Origin: Thermococcus sp.
Lineage (GTDB): Archaea > Methanobacteriota_B > Thermococci > Thermococcales > Thermococcaceae
Assembly (NCBI GenBank): GCA_027062125.1
Contig: JAMOTW010000011.1
Span: 1-12,897 of the forward strand
Direction of reading: 5' to 3'
DNA: 12,897 bases
Positions 5,638-12,752 of this stretch are shown in pieces. The position numbers were made by a program, and so were the translations under genes. Numbering within the stretch: the first letter of the stretch is position 1; every line of letters begins with the position of its first letter. The notes under the pieces are model-generated. The model saw nothing but the letters and a program-made list of their open reading frames with translations. It was not told where the DNA came from and ran no database searches.

Positions 5638-6107
5638 GCGGAGAGGGAAGGGAAAACGCGACCACTAACCCCAGGGAAGAGGTCGGAAGGACGGGCGACA
5701 CCGAGCTCGTCAAGAGGCTCCTCATCGAGAACTACGGCTACGCACCCGATTTAATCTACGAGATACGGGGGAGGTATCACAAGGTCTACGCCCGGAAGCC
5801 GTGCTCCCTCGAGGTTAGAGGGCCGGACAGGCAGGGCGTTTATTTCGCAAGGATCGAGAGCGACGGAATACGGCTCAGCATCGAAGGCTCTTTCCTCGTT
5901 GGGCCTAAAGCGACGAAGAACGTCGTCGAGCTGGACGAGGAGAAGGCGAGGCGTTATCTGGCAGGGGAGAGCGTCGAGATCGACGAGAACCTCCACGGCT
6001 GGGTGATAGTCAAGTGGCGCTCTTATTTCCTTGGCTCAGCGAAGGCCAAAGAGAGGAAGCTGATAAACTACGTGCCGGGGGACAGGCGGCTGAGGCTCGA
6101 CCTGTAG
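5634..6107 (+). CDS. Free-standing RsmF-type PUA-like RNA-binding protein
   Basis: The product has 157 residues when started at ATG 5634, which overlaps the methyltransferase stop as ATGA and is preceded by GGAGGGAGGGG. An upstream extension of the frame to 5520 is only overlap with the methyltransferase gene. The C-terminal half matches the PUA-like domain found at the end of bacterial RsmF (NOL1/NOP2/fmu ribosome-biogenesis group): YLAGESVEID (108-117), GWVIVKW (122-128), LGSAKA (133-138) and NYVPGDRRL (145-153). The first 20 residues look disordered. There are no catalytic motifs. It probably binds tRNA or rRNA and may act in trans for the adjacent methyltransferase, which lacks this domain. 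The target RNA is not known. The stop is 61 bases before rtcB. Confidence 0.8.
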   Translation: MSGEGRENATTNPREEVGRTGDTELVKRLLIENYGYAPDLIYEIRGRYHKVYARKPCSLEVRGPDRQGVYFARIESDGIRLSIEGSFLVGPKATKNVVELDEEKARRYLAGESVEIDENLHGWVIVKWRSYFLGSAKAKERKLINYVPGDRRLRLDL

Positions 6108-6126
6108 CCAAGGGTGTCCCTCGAAA

Positions 6127-6154
6127 GGTTAAAATAAATTTAGGGAGACCTAAG
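6127..6154 (+). promoter_or_regulatory. Likely rtcB promoter with inverted repeat TTAGG/CCTAA
   Basis: GGTTAAAATAAATTTAGG contains an A/T-rich element (6129-6141) 28-40 bases before the rtcB ATG, a reasonable TATA box. TTAGG (6140-6144) and CCTAA (6149-6153) form a perfect inverted repeat around GAGA, between the TATA box and the start. It may be an operator or an RNA hairpin at the 5' end of the message; neither is proven. Confidence 0.5.
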
Positions 6155-6168
6155 GTGGGGGTGGGAGG

Positions 6169-7608
6169 ATGGTTCCGCTGAAGAGGATTGACAAAATCCG
6201 CTGGGAGATACCGAAGTTCGACAAGCGCATGAGAGTTCCGGGCAGGGTCTACGCCGACGACGCGCTCATAGAGAAGATGAGGAACGACAGAACGCTGGAG
6301 CAGGCCGCCAACGTCGCCATGCTCCCGGGCATCTACAAGTATTCCATAGTGATGCCCGACGGCCACCAGGGCTACGGCTTCCCGATCGGCGGTGTTGCCG
6401 CCTTCGACGTGAAGGAGGGTGTGATAAGTCCCGGAGGGGTCGGCTATGACGTGAATTGCGGCGTCAGGCTCATCAGGACGAATTTAACGGAGAAAGAAGT
6501 CAGACCACGCATCAAGGAGCTCGTTGACACTCTCTTCAAGAACGTGCCTTCAGGTTTGGGGAGCAAAGGCCGCGTGAGGCTTCACTGGACTCAGCTCGAC
6601 GACGTCTTAGCTGACGGCGCCAAGTGGGCGGTTGACAACGGCTACGGCTGGAAGGAAGACCTCGAGCACCTTGAGGAAGGCGGAAGGATGGATGGTGCCG
6701 ATCCCAACGCCGTCAGCCAGAAGGCTAAGCAGAGGGGAGCGCCACAGCTCGGCTCCCTCGGCTCCGGGAACCACTTCCTCGAGGTTCAGGTGGTTGATAA
6801 GATCTTTGACGAGGAGATAGCAAAGGCCTACGGCCTCTTCGAGGGCCAGGTCGTTGTGATGGTTCACACCGGTTCGCGCGGACTCGGCCACCAGGTCGCG
6901 AGCGACTACCTCAGGATAATGGAGAAGGCCAACAGGAAGTACGGTGTGCCGTGGCCCGACCGTGAGCTCGTCAGCGTCCCCTTCCAGACGGAGGAGGGAC
7001 AGCGCTATTTCAGCGCGATGAAAGCGGCCGCCAACTTCGCCTGGGCCAACAGGCAGATGATAACCCATTGGGTCAGGGAGAGCTTTGAGGAAGTCTTCAA
7101 GAGGAAGGCCGAAGACATGGAAATGCACATAGTCTACGACGTCGCCCACAACATAGCGAAGGTGGAAGAGCACGTCGTTGACGGAAGGAAGGTCAAGGTC
7201 GTGGTTCACAGGAAGGGAGCGACGAGGGCGTTCCCAGCAGGTCACCCCGATGTGCCAAAGGCCTACCGCAACGTCGGCCAGCCTGTGCTGATTCCGGGCT
7301 CCATGGGAACCGCGAGCTACGTTTTGGCTGGAGCCGAGGGCTCGATGAGGGAAACCTTCGGAAGCTCCTGCCACGGCGCCGGAAGGCTGCTCAGCAGGAA
7401 GGCAGCAACGAGGCAGTACCGCGGAGACAGGCTCAGGAGTGAGCTCGCCCAGAGGGGCATCTACGTGAGGGCCGCTTCACTCCGCGTCGTTGCGGAAGAG
7501 GCTCCGGGAGCGTACAAGAGCGTTGACAACGTCGTCAACGTCGTCCACCAGGCGGGCATAGCGAACCTCGTCGCAAGGATGAGGCCAATGGGAGTCGCCA
7601 AGGGCTGA
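6169..7608 (+). CDS. rtcB: RtcB, GTP-dependent tRNA-splicing RNA ligase
   Basis: The product has 479 residues, matching the roughly 481-residue mature P. horikoshii enzyme. RtcB joins 2',3'-cyclic phosphate or 3'-phosphate ends to 5'-hydroxyl ends and seals tRNA exons after intron removal, using GTP and manganese. The metal-site residues are all visible: D94 and C97 (GYDVNCG), H202 (SGNHFLEV), H233 (MVHTGSRG), H327 (YDVAHN), and H402 (SSCHGAGR), the histidine that is guanylylated. DGHQGYGFPIGG (64-75) is also typical. Some Thermococcales carry an intein in this gene; here the active-site block is uninterrupted. ATG 6169 directly follows GTGGGAGG, with GGTGGGGG a little further upstream. It may be read through from the archease operon but also has its own likely promoter. 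Confidence 0.97.
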   Translation: MVPLKRIDKIRWEIPKFDKRMRVPGRVYADDALIEKMRNDRTLEQAANVAMLPGIYKYSIVMPDGHQGYGFPIGGVAAFDVKEGVISPGGVGYDVNCGVRLIRTNLTEKEVRPRIKELVDTLFKNVPSGLGSKGRVRLHWTQLDDVLADGAKWAVDNGYGWKEDLEHLEEGGRMDGADPNAVSQKAKQRGAPQLGSLGSGNHFLEVQVVDKIFDEEIAKAYGLFEGQVVVMVHTGSRGLGHQVASDYLRIMEKANRKYGVPWPDRELVSVPFQTEEGQRYFSAMKAAANFAWANRQMITHWVRESFEEVFKRKAEDMEMHIVYDVAHNIAKVEEHVVDGRKVKVVVHRKGATRAFPAGHPDVPKAYRNVGQPVLIPGSMGTASYVLAGAEGSMRETFGSSCHGAGRLLSRKAATRQYRGDRLRSELAQRGIYVRAASLRVVAEEAPGAYKSVDNVVNVVHQAGIANLVARMRPMGVAKG

Positions 7609-7672
7609 TCTCTTTTCTTCCCTTGCCCAACTTTTCAAAACTTTTGGAAAATTCTAGGAAAAAGAAAAGGCG
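7609..7672. terminator. Convergent terminator region between rtcB and the ABC permease gene
   Basis: The rtcB side has TCTCTTTTCTTCCC (7609-7622), and the minus-strand side reads CTTTTCTTTTTCC after the permease stop. Between them, TTTTC (7632-7636) and GAAAA (7647-7651) are inverted around an A/T-rich centre that is itself a small palindrome (CAAAACTTTTG, 7636-7646). T-rich tracts on both strands fit archaeal intrinsic termination for both genes. Confidence 0.55.
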
Positions 7673-8599
7673 TCAGTTCAGGTCGCTCGTGAGGAAGCGG
7701 GCGTAGGCGAGGGCGAAGGGGAGGAGCAACATTATCAGGAGCGCCGCAAGGTTGTTGAAGCCGTAGGTGAAGGAATCGCTCAGCGGGATGTAGTAGTTCA
7801 GGAACCTGTCTCCCCCGAAGATGTAGTGAACGAGCTGGACGTAGTGGTGTGCGGGGTTTATCGAGTGGAGCCTGGCCATCCAGGCGTTCAGCTCGTCCTC
7901 CCACATCCCGTGGGCGGTCGTCCCCCACGGCGGTTCTGGGCCGACGAGTTTCGGCGCCACTATGCCGACCACTATGCCGTAGAACACCGTGAGGAAGATC
8001 GCCAGCCCCACCGCTGCAAGCATTGAGGTTTCCGGCTTCTTGGAGAGCGTGGAGAGCAGCACCCCGAGGGAGAGGAAAACCAGGGTGTAGAGGATGGTCA
8101 CGAGGATCGCCAGGAGGCCCCTGAACAGGGAGTCGCCGTCGAGGGGTATGCCAAGTATTAGCATCACCGCGACCATAACGACGTAGGAGACGAGGTAGGT
8201 CACAGCTATCAGTGTCCCAATTCCGAGGAACTTGCCGTTGATGACCTCGTCGCGGTAGACAGGATGCCCGAGCAGAACCTTCGCCGTACCGTTCTCGACC
8301 TCCCTGTTTATGGCGTCCGCCCCGAGGGCAGCTCCGAGGACTGCCCCGAGGACGGTGATTATCATCATGTTGACCGTGAAGAGCATGGCGAAGGGCGTCG
8401 TGTAGACTTCGGCGTTGACGCCCCAGAGGTAGAGCTCGTTAGATTCAACGCCCGGAACGCCCATCTGTATCAGATAGTCCTTGATCGCGTAGACCGCCAG
8501 CCCAAAAATTATGAAGTAGATGGCGACGATTACCCCAAAGCGCCTGCTCTTCACCGAGGTGTAGAGTTCCTTGAGGGCGATGTTCCAGGCCGGGTTCAT
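7673..8599 (-). CDS. ABC-2 type transporter permease
   Basis: The product has 308 residues when started at ATG 8597-8599, preceded by GGCAGGAG and overlapping the upstream gene as ATGA. The frame continues to 8671, but that extension is polar and lies inside the upstream gene. About six membrane helices are visible, near residues 22-38, 68-94, 127-150, 160-183, 193-215 and 283-301. The cytosolic segment EVENGTAKVLLGHPVYRDEV (100-119) followed by INGKFLG is the typical ABC-2/NosY-like coupling motif. A longer extracytoplasmic loop (about 216-280) separates helices five and six. With the ATPase encoded two genes upstream it should form an export-type transporter, probably as a homodimer. The cargo is unknown; candidates are lipids, glycans, peptides or a drug. 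It is the last gene of the operon. Confidence 0.85.
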   Translation of the reverse strand: MNPAWNIALKELYTSVKSRRFGVIVAIYFIIFGLAVYAIKDYLIQMGVPGVESNELYLWGVNAEVYTTPFAMLFTVNMMIITVLGAVLGAALGADAINREVENGTAKVLLGHPVYRDEVINGKFLGIGTLIAVTYLVSYVVMVAVMLILGIPLDGDSLFRGLLAILVTILYTLVFLSLGVLLSTLSKKPETSMLAAVGLAIFLTVFYGIVVGIVAPKLVGPEPPWGTTAHGMWEDELNAWMARLHSINPAHHYVQLVHYIFGGDRFLNYYIPLSDSFTYGFNNLAALLIMLLLPFALAYARFLTSDLN

Positions 8600-10722
8600 C
8601 TCCTGCCGACCCTCCTCATAAGCCATATCACGACGCCGAAGGCCAGTATCAGGAGGACGACGCCGATCCACGTCCCGCTGGAACCCTGCGTAACCCTGAC
8701 CGTTATCACGGTTTCGGCCTTTGCCTGATCGCCCGCGGCCGTTACCGTTATCGTGTACGTTCCTGCTGGGGCGGACTTGGGGACGCGGATCCTGAGTTCA
8801 ACCTGGGTTGGACCGGGATAGGTCATCACATTGCCATAACTCTCTGCACCCACGCGGCTTATCGTTGGCGGGACAACCTCGACGTCCCAGCCGTTCGGAG
8901 CCTGGACGGTGAACTTGACGTTGGTTACCGTCCCCGTGGCGTCCACCCAGAGGTTCGTTGCGGTGCTCCCTCCGGCCCTCACTGTCAACGAGGGCATGTC
9001 CGCCTCCAAGCGGAGGAAGGCGGGGTTTTCAACGTGGATCATCAGCGGAAGCTCGACCTTCGAGGCGCTTCCGGAAACAACGACCCTGGCGTTGAGGTCG
9101 CCGGACTCGACGTTGAAGGGCGGGAAGACCACGAGGTACGCTGTGGTGCTACCTCCGCTCTCGACCTTAAGGCTCCCCACCGGGACAGCGCCGTTCGGGT
9201 CCTGGCTGACGACATAGCTCCAGCCGTCGGGGAGGCCCTCCACCGTCACCCTGTACTCGTCGTCCTTCGAGCCGAGGTTCTGAATCACTATCTCCGTGTT
9301 TCCACTGCCGCTGGGTCCAACGGTCAGGACGTCCCGCGCGAGCTTCGCCGTGAAGTAGTACTCCGCGCGCTTCAGCTCGAGTTTGAGGGCCCTCTCCTCA
9401 CCATCGGACAGTTTCACGCTCTCCTTTACCTGGGAGCAGCCCTCTGCCCCCGCGATGACGGTGTACTCGCCCGGTTTCAGTTCAAGCTCAACCGAGCCTG
9501 CCGGGGAGGTGGTGACGTTTCTGTCCCCAACCGCGACCCATCCCCTGACCGGGTTGCCGCTCTCGTCGGTGAGGACGACCGTCAGCTTCGCCGGCTGGCC
9601 GAGGTAGGTTTTGTAGACGTAGACGTCCAGGCTGTAGGACCTTCCGTTGATGGTGAAGCCAATCCTGTGGTCTCCGAGGGTGGCGTTCCTCGGCACCTCG
9701 ACCATCAGATTGGCGGCAAAGCTGCCCTCAACCTCGAAGCTCCTCAGCCTGTACTGGCCGCTGGTCAGGTAGATCTCCCAGCCCCCGGGCAGCTCGCCGG
9801 GTTCGAACTCGACCTTTCCCGTTCCGGTGAAGGATACCGGGACGCTGAGAATCGTCCCGGCCTCGGCCTCAAGGCTAAGGTAGGGGAGGGAAACCTCTAT
9901 CCCGGCACTTTCGACCTCAAGGGTTCCGGTGAAGTTCCCCACGGAGAACCTGACGGTTCCACTGCCAGTGGGCTCAAGGTGTAGGATTAGACTGACCGTT
10001 CCCCTTGGCGGGACGGTTATTTCGCCGACTTCAACGCCCCCGTAGAGGAAGCTCGCGCTCCAGCCGTTCGGAATGGAGAGTACCCTCAGCGGAAGGCTCA
10101 GCTCGGCGTCGGTGGAGCTCGCCACGGTGATGGGCAGGTCAACCGGTCCCGAGACCTTCACCTTCCCGTAGGGGTAGAAGACCGTGTAGTCCGCGCTGAT
10201 GGTCTCTGAGGCGGACGGAGCGACATAGACCCTAATCTCTTTTCCATCGTACTCGAGGGCGACGAGATCAACCACCGCACTCCCGTTGACCTCGAGCGTC
10301 CTCGCGACGCTGTTCACCGAGACGTCGACGGTCCTGTTTCCAACTGCCGTTACCTCAACCATCGTGCCGTTAAAGCTTAACGTGGCCCCTGTCTTGGGCT
10401 CGAGCGAGCCGATGAACCTCGGCTTGACAGATACCACGATGAAACCGCCATCTGGGGTGTAACTGCCCACGATTATCCTTATGCCGTCGCGCTCTATTTC
10501 AGTGCCGAAGGCGAAGGGCCTGAGCTCCAGTATCCTGCTCCCGTTCCTGAGCATGAGGTACGGGCTCCCTCCGGCCGACTTGACGATGGTTATGGTGTAG
10601 TCACCCACCACAACCGCGTGCCCGCCGGCGAGCCTGCCCTCGAAAACCGTCACGTAGGGCTGGGCGCTCACCAGCGGGAGCAGGAGCGCAACGGACAGCA
10701 TAAACGCGAGAACCTTCTTCAT
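8596..10722 (-). CDS. Large exported beta-sandwich (NEW3-like) protein with C-terminal membrane anchor
   Basis: The product has 708 residues. Residues 1-20 are a classic signal peptide ending LVSA before QPY. A single helix at about 684-701 (WIGVVLLILAFGVVIWLM), then RRVGRR, anchors the C terminus, so the bulk lies outside the cell. The body is a chain of beta-rich domains. The motif PNGW/PGGW/PDGW recurs at about 218-221, 312-315, 498-501 and 609-612, and linkers such as APAGTYTITVTAAG resemble the NEW3/CARDB class. Residues 376-450 look like a carboxypeptidase-regulatory-type fold (DESGNPVRGWVAV, LKPGEYTVIAG). Seven N-glycosylation sequons are present (positions 60, 118, 129, 146, 263, 346 and 402). 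No catalytic motif is seen. It is co-translated with the ATPase upstream and permease downstream through ATGA overlaps, so it is probably an external part of that transporter or its client. Confidence 0.82.
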   Translation of the reverse strand: MKKVLAFMLSVALLLPLVSAQPYVTVFEGRLAGGHAVVVGDYTITIVKSAGGSPYLMLRNGSRILELRPFAFGTEIERDGIRIIVGSYTPDGGFIVVSVKPRFIGSLEPKTGATLSFNGTMVEVTAVGNRTVDVSVNSVARTLEVNGSAVVDLVALEYDGKEIRVYVAPSASETISADYTVFYPYGKVKVSGPVDLPITVASSTDAELSLPLRVLSIPNGWSASFLYGGVEVGEITVPPRGTVSLILHLEPTGSGTVRFSVGNFTGTLEVESAGIEVSLPYLSLEAEAGTILSVPVSFTGTGKVEFEPGELPGGWEIYLTSGQYRLRSFEVEGSFAANLMVEVPRNATLGDHRIGFTINGRSYSLDVYVYKTYLGQPAKLTVVLTDESGNPVRGWVAVGDRNVTTSPAGSVELELKPGEYTVIAGAEGCSQVKESVKLSDGEERALKLELKRAEYYFTAKLARDVLTVGPSGSGNTEIVIQNLGSKDDEYRVTVEGLPDGWSYVVSQDPNGAVPVGSLKVESGGSTTAYLVVFPPFNVESGDLNARVVVSGSASKVELPLMIHVENPAFLRLEADMPSLTVRAGGSTATNLWVDATGTVTNVKFTVQAPNGWDVEVVPPTISRVGAESYGNVMTYPGPTQVELRIRVPKSAPAGTYTITVTAAGDQAKAETVITVRVTQGSSGTWIGVVLLILAFGVVIWLMRRVGRR

Positions 10723-11648
10723 TCCTCCTCCCTCCCGTATATTGTCTTCAGGAAAACGTCCTCAAGGCTCGGTTCCTCTATCTCGAGGCTGAGGATGGTT
10801 ATCCCCCTCGAGGAAAGGCTCTTGGAGAGCCACTCCCTTATGTCCGAGCGGGAGAATATTATGGCCCTGTTGGGGGCGACGCGCTCGAGACGGGTTATAT
10901 CCTCGTGCTCTATCTCCGGCAGTGGCTCCTTCGTCTCGACCTTTATCTCATAGCCCTCAAGCTCCATGAACTGTCGCTTTATGTCTCCGATGGGTCCTAC
11001 AGCCTTGAGCTTTCCGCGGACGATTATGCCAACCCGATCGCTAAGCTCCTCCACCTCGCTGAGGACGTGGCTGGAGAAGAATACTGTCCTCCCCACCGCC
11101 TTTGCCTCCCGGATTACCTCCTTGACGAGGTGCGCCCCCTCCGGGTCAAGGCCGCTCGTCGGCTCGTCGAGGATAAGCAGCTCCGGGTCGTTTATGAGGG
11201 TCTGAGCTATCAAAAGCCTCTGCTTCATCCCCTTGGAGAAGGTCTTGGCCTTCCTGTAGCGGACCTCCCAGAGGCCCACCCTCCGGAGGAGCTCGGTTAT
11301 CCTCCTCTCCTTCTCCACGTTGCTCATCCTGTAGAAGTTCGCGAAGAACTCGAGATTCTTCCACGCGGTGAGCTCGCCGTAGACAGTCGCGTTCTCCGGC
11401 AGGTAGCCTATCCGCTCCTTTATCTTCATGGGCTCCCTGGCCATGTCCATGCCGAGTATCCGTATCCTTCCCCCGTCAGGGATTATGATCCCGAGCATGC
11501 TCAGTATCGTGGTCGTCTTCCCGGCCCCGTTCGGCCCAAGAAACCCAAAGACCTCGCCGCTCTCAACTTCGAAGGTGAGCCCGTCGACGGCCCTAAAGCG
11601 GCCGTACGACTTCGTGAGATTCTCAACCGTTATGGCCGGAGTGGACAT
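10719..11648 (-). CDS. ABC transporter ATP-binding protein (ABC-2 export type)
   Basis: The product has 309 residues when started at ATG 11646-11648, preceded by GGGGTG at good spacing; a GTG three codons upstream is less likely. Walker A is GPNGAGKTT (38-46), the signature FSKGMKQRL (137-145), Walker B LLILDEP (157-163) with catalytic E162, the D-loop SGLD (165-168), and the switch His H194. The relaxed signature and the C-terminal domain ending SLEDVFL (294-300) are characteristic of ATPases that drive ABC-2 permeases of the drug, lipid or NatA type. It should dimerise on the cytosolic face with the permease. The stop overlaps the exported-protein start by ATGA. No convincing TATA box was found on this strand; A/T-rich sequence around 11672-11685 is the only candidate. 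Confidence 0.93.
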   Translation of the reverse strand: MSTPAITVENLTKSYGRFRAVDGLTFEVESGEVFGFLGPNGAGKTTTILSMLGIIIPDGGRIRILGMDMAREPMKIKERIGYLPENATVYGELTAWKNLEFFANFYRMSNVEKERRITELLRRVGLWEVRYRKAKTFSKGMKQRLLIAQTLINDPELLILDEPTSGLDPEGAHLVKEVIREAKAVGRTVFFSSHVLSEVEELSDRVGIIVRGKLKAVGPIGDIKRQFMELEGYEIKVETKEPLPEIEHEDITRLERVAPNRAIIFSRSDIREWLSKSLSSRGITILSLEIEEPSLEDVFLKTIYGREEE

Positions 11649-11693
11649 ATTAAGCACCCCACATGATGGTAAGATTTTGCTAATTCCGAGTGT

Positions 11694-11730
11694 AGTTGGG
11701 GGTCAGAGTTTTAAACTTTACTCCCCAACT
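11694..11730. promoter_or_regulatory. moaC promoter: TATA box framed by an 8-bp inverted repeat
   Basis: AGTTGGGG (11694-11701) is the exact reverse complement of CCCCAACT (11723-11730). The 21-base spacer contains GTTTTAAACTTT (11708-11719), the likely TATA box, about 30 bases before the moaC ATG. Because the left arm lies upstream of the TATA box, it is not a hairpin of the moaC message; a DNA-binding dimer contacting both sides of the TATA box is the natural reading. The region is shared with the divergent ABC ATPase gene. Confidence 0.5.
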
Positions 11731-11746
11731 GCCCAGGGGATGGAAG

Positions 11747-12223
11747 ATGGAGCTGACCCACGTTGATGAGAAGGGCGTTAAGATGGTCGAGGTAGGACAC
11801 AAGAGGGAGGTTTTCAGGAAAGCCGTGGCAAAGGGGAGGATTTACCTTAAACCGGAGACAATAGAACTCATAAAGGCCGGGAAGACCAAGAAGGGCAATG
11901 TCGTAGCGACGGCCCAGATAGCCGGGATTCTGGCCGTGAAGAAGACCCCCGAGCTCATCCCGCTCTGTCATCCGATACCGCTGACCGGCGTCGACATAAG
12001 CTTCGAGTTCGGGGAGGATTACATCGAAGCCACCTGCGAGGTTCGCGCGACCTACAAGACCGGCGTTGAGATGGAGGCTTTGACCGGTGTGAGCGTCGCG
12101 CTCCTCACGATATGGGACATGGTGAAAGCAGTTGAGAAGGACGAACGGGGTCAGTATCCGGTCACAAGGATAGAGAACATCCACGTTGTCGAGAAGGTGA
12201 AAGAGCCTCAAGCGTTGCAGTAG
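11747..12223 (+). CDS. moaC: Cyclic pyranopterin monophosphate synthase MoaC
   Basis: The product has 158 residues, the standard family size. MoaC turns the cyclised GTP product made by MoaA into cyclic pyranopterin monophosphate, the first stable intermediate of molybdopterin. In Thermococcales the cofactor mostly carries tungsten, for aldehyde:ferredoxin oxidoreductases and formate enzymes. Diagnostic motifs are THVDEKGVKMVEVG (4-17), TKKGNVVATAQIAG (47-60), LIPLCHPIPLTGVD (70-83), GVEMEALTGVSVA (106-118) and the active-site segment IWDMVKAVEKD (122-132). ATG 11747 is used because the protein begins MELTHVDEKG as expected; an open frame from 11696 would run through the TATA box. Other moa genes are not adjacent. 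The 3' end overlaps the convergent membrane-protein gene by 16 bases. Confidence 0.95.
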   Translation: MELTHVDEKGVKMVEVGHKREVFRKAVAKGRIYLKPETIELIKAGKTKKGNVVATAQIAGILAVKKTPELIPLCHPIPLTGVDISFEFGEDYIEATCEVRATYKTGVEMEALTGVSVALLTIWDMVKAVEKDERGQYPVTRIENIHVVEKVKEPQALQ

Positions 12224-12717
12224 CCGAGGACCAGGTAATCGACCACCCTGACTATATCATTGAGGAGGAACCCGAAGACCGTCAGCAGGAAGCTCACGAG
12301 GAAGTTCTCCTTGACCCAGCTCAGGGCGTAGAAGCCCACCACACTCCAGAGGATCCACTGGGGCAACAGGAGGCTTACCTTGGCCTTCAGCGAGAGCTCC
12401 TGAAGGAGGAGACGCTTCAGTCCGGCCTCGTGCCTGACTAAGTAGACCTTTGGTCCCTTCCACTCCTTTCTGAGAACCTTTTCCTCGCCCCTGGCCAGGT
12501 AGGTTTCCCCCTCGAACCTGAGGACGTAGACGTGTTTCCCGTAGGTCGAGGCTATGAAAGATTCGACCTCGAGCTCAAGATCGAGCCCGGCATGGGGCTT
12601 CCAGAGGTGAAAACCCCTCCCCCTGAAGCCTTCCAGAACGTCTTTGGGCTCGAACTTCTTCAGGTTGAGCACTGTGACGGTGTAGGATGGACTCAGGAGC
12701 CTCTCGACTATCATCAT
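12208..12717 (-). CDS. Small two-helix membrane protein, unknown function
   Basis: The product has 169 residues. There are two adjacent ATG codons (12717 and 12714); GGTGGGTG on the minus strand just before supports either. Residues 1-110 are soluble, mixed in charge and strand-rich (SYTVTVLNLK, LDLELEVESF, KHVYVLRFEGETYLARGEEK). Two hydrophobic helices follow at about 117-134 (LLLPQWILWSVVGFYALS) and 138-155 (NFLVSFLLTVFGFLLNDI), predicting a helical hairpin in the membrane with both the N-terminal domain and the short tail on the same side, probably cytosolic. I do not recognise a family. It has its own TATA box and stands alone, converging on moaC with a 16-base overlap of coding ends. Confidence 0.72.
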   Translation of the reverse strand: MMIVERLLSPSYTVTVLNLKKFEPKDVLEGFRGRGFHLWKPHAGLDLELEVESFIASTYGKHVYVLRFEGETYLARGEEKVLRKEWKGPKVYLVRHEAGLKRLLLQELSLKAKVSLLLPQWILWSVVGFYALSWVKENFLVSFLLTVFGFLLNDIVRVVDYLVLGYCNA

Positions 12718-12752
12718 GCACCCACCTAAATCGTGCTGGAATTACTCTCCGG

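Noticed and set aside
6607..7374. 255-codon minus-strand open frame within rtcB
   Set aside because: rtcB has every catalytic residue in its frame; this is an antisense by-product of codon bias.
8600..8671. N-terminal extension of the ABC permease
   Set aside because: It is polar, lies inside the upstream gene, and ATG 8597-8599 has a ribosome binding site and an ATGA overlap.
9034..9984. 316-codon plus-strand open frame opposite the exported beta-sandwich protein
   Set aside because: It lies wholly within the opposite gene, has no promoter or ribosome binding site, and resembles no fold; the minus-strand frame has a signal peptide, anchor and repeated motifs.
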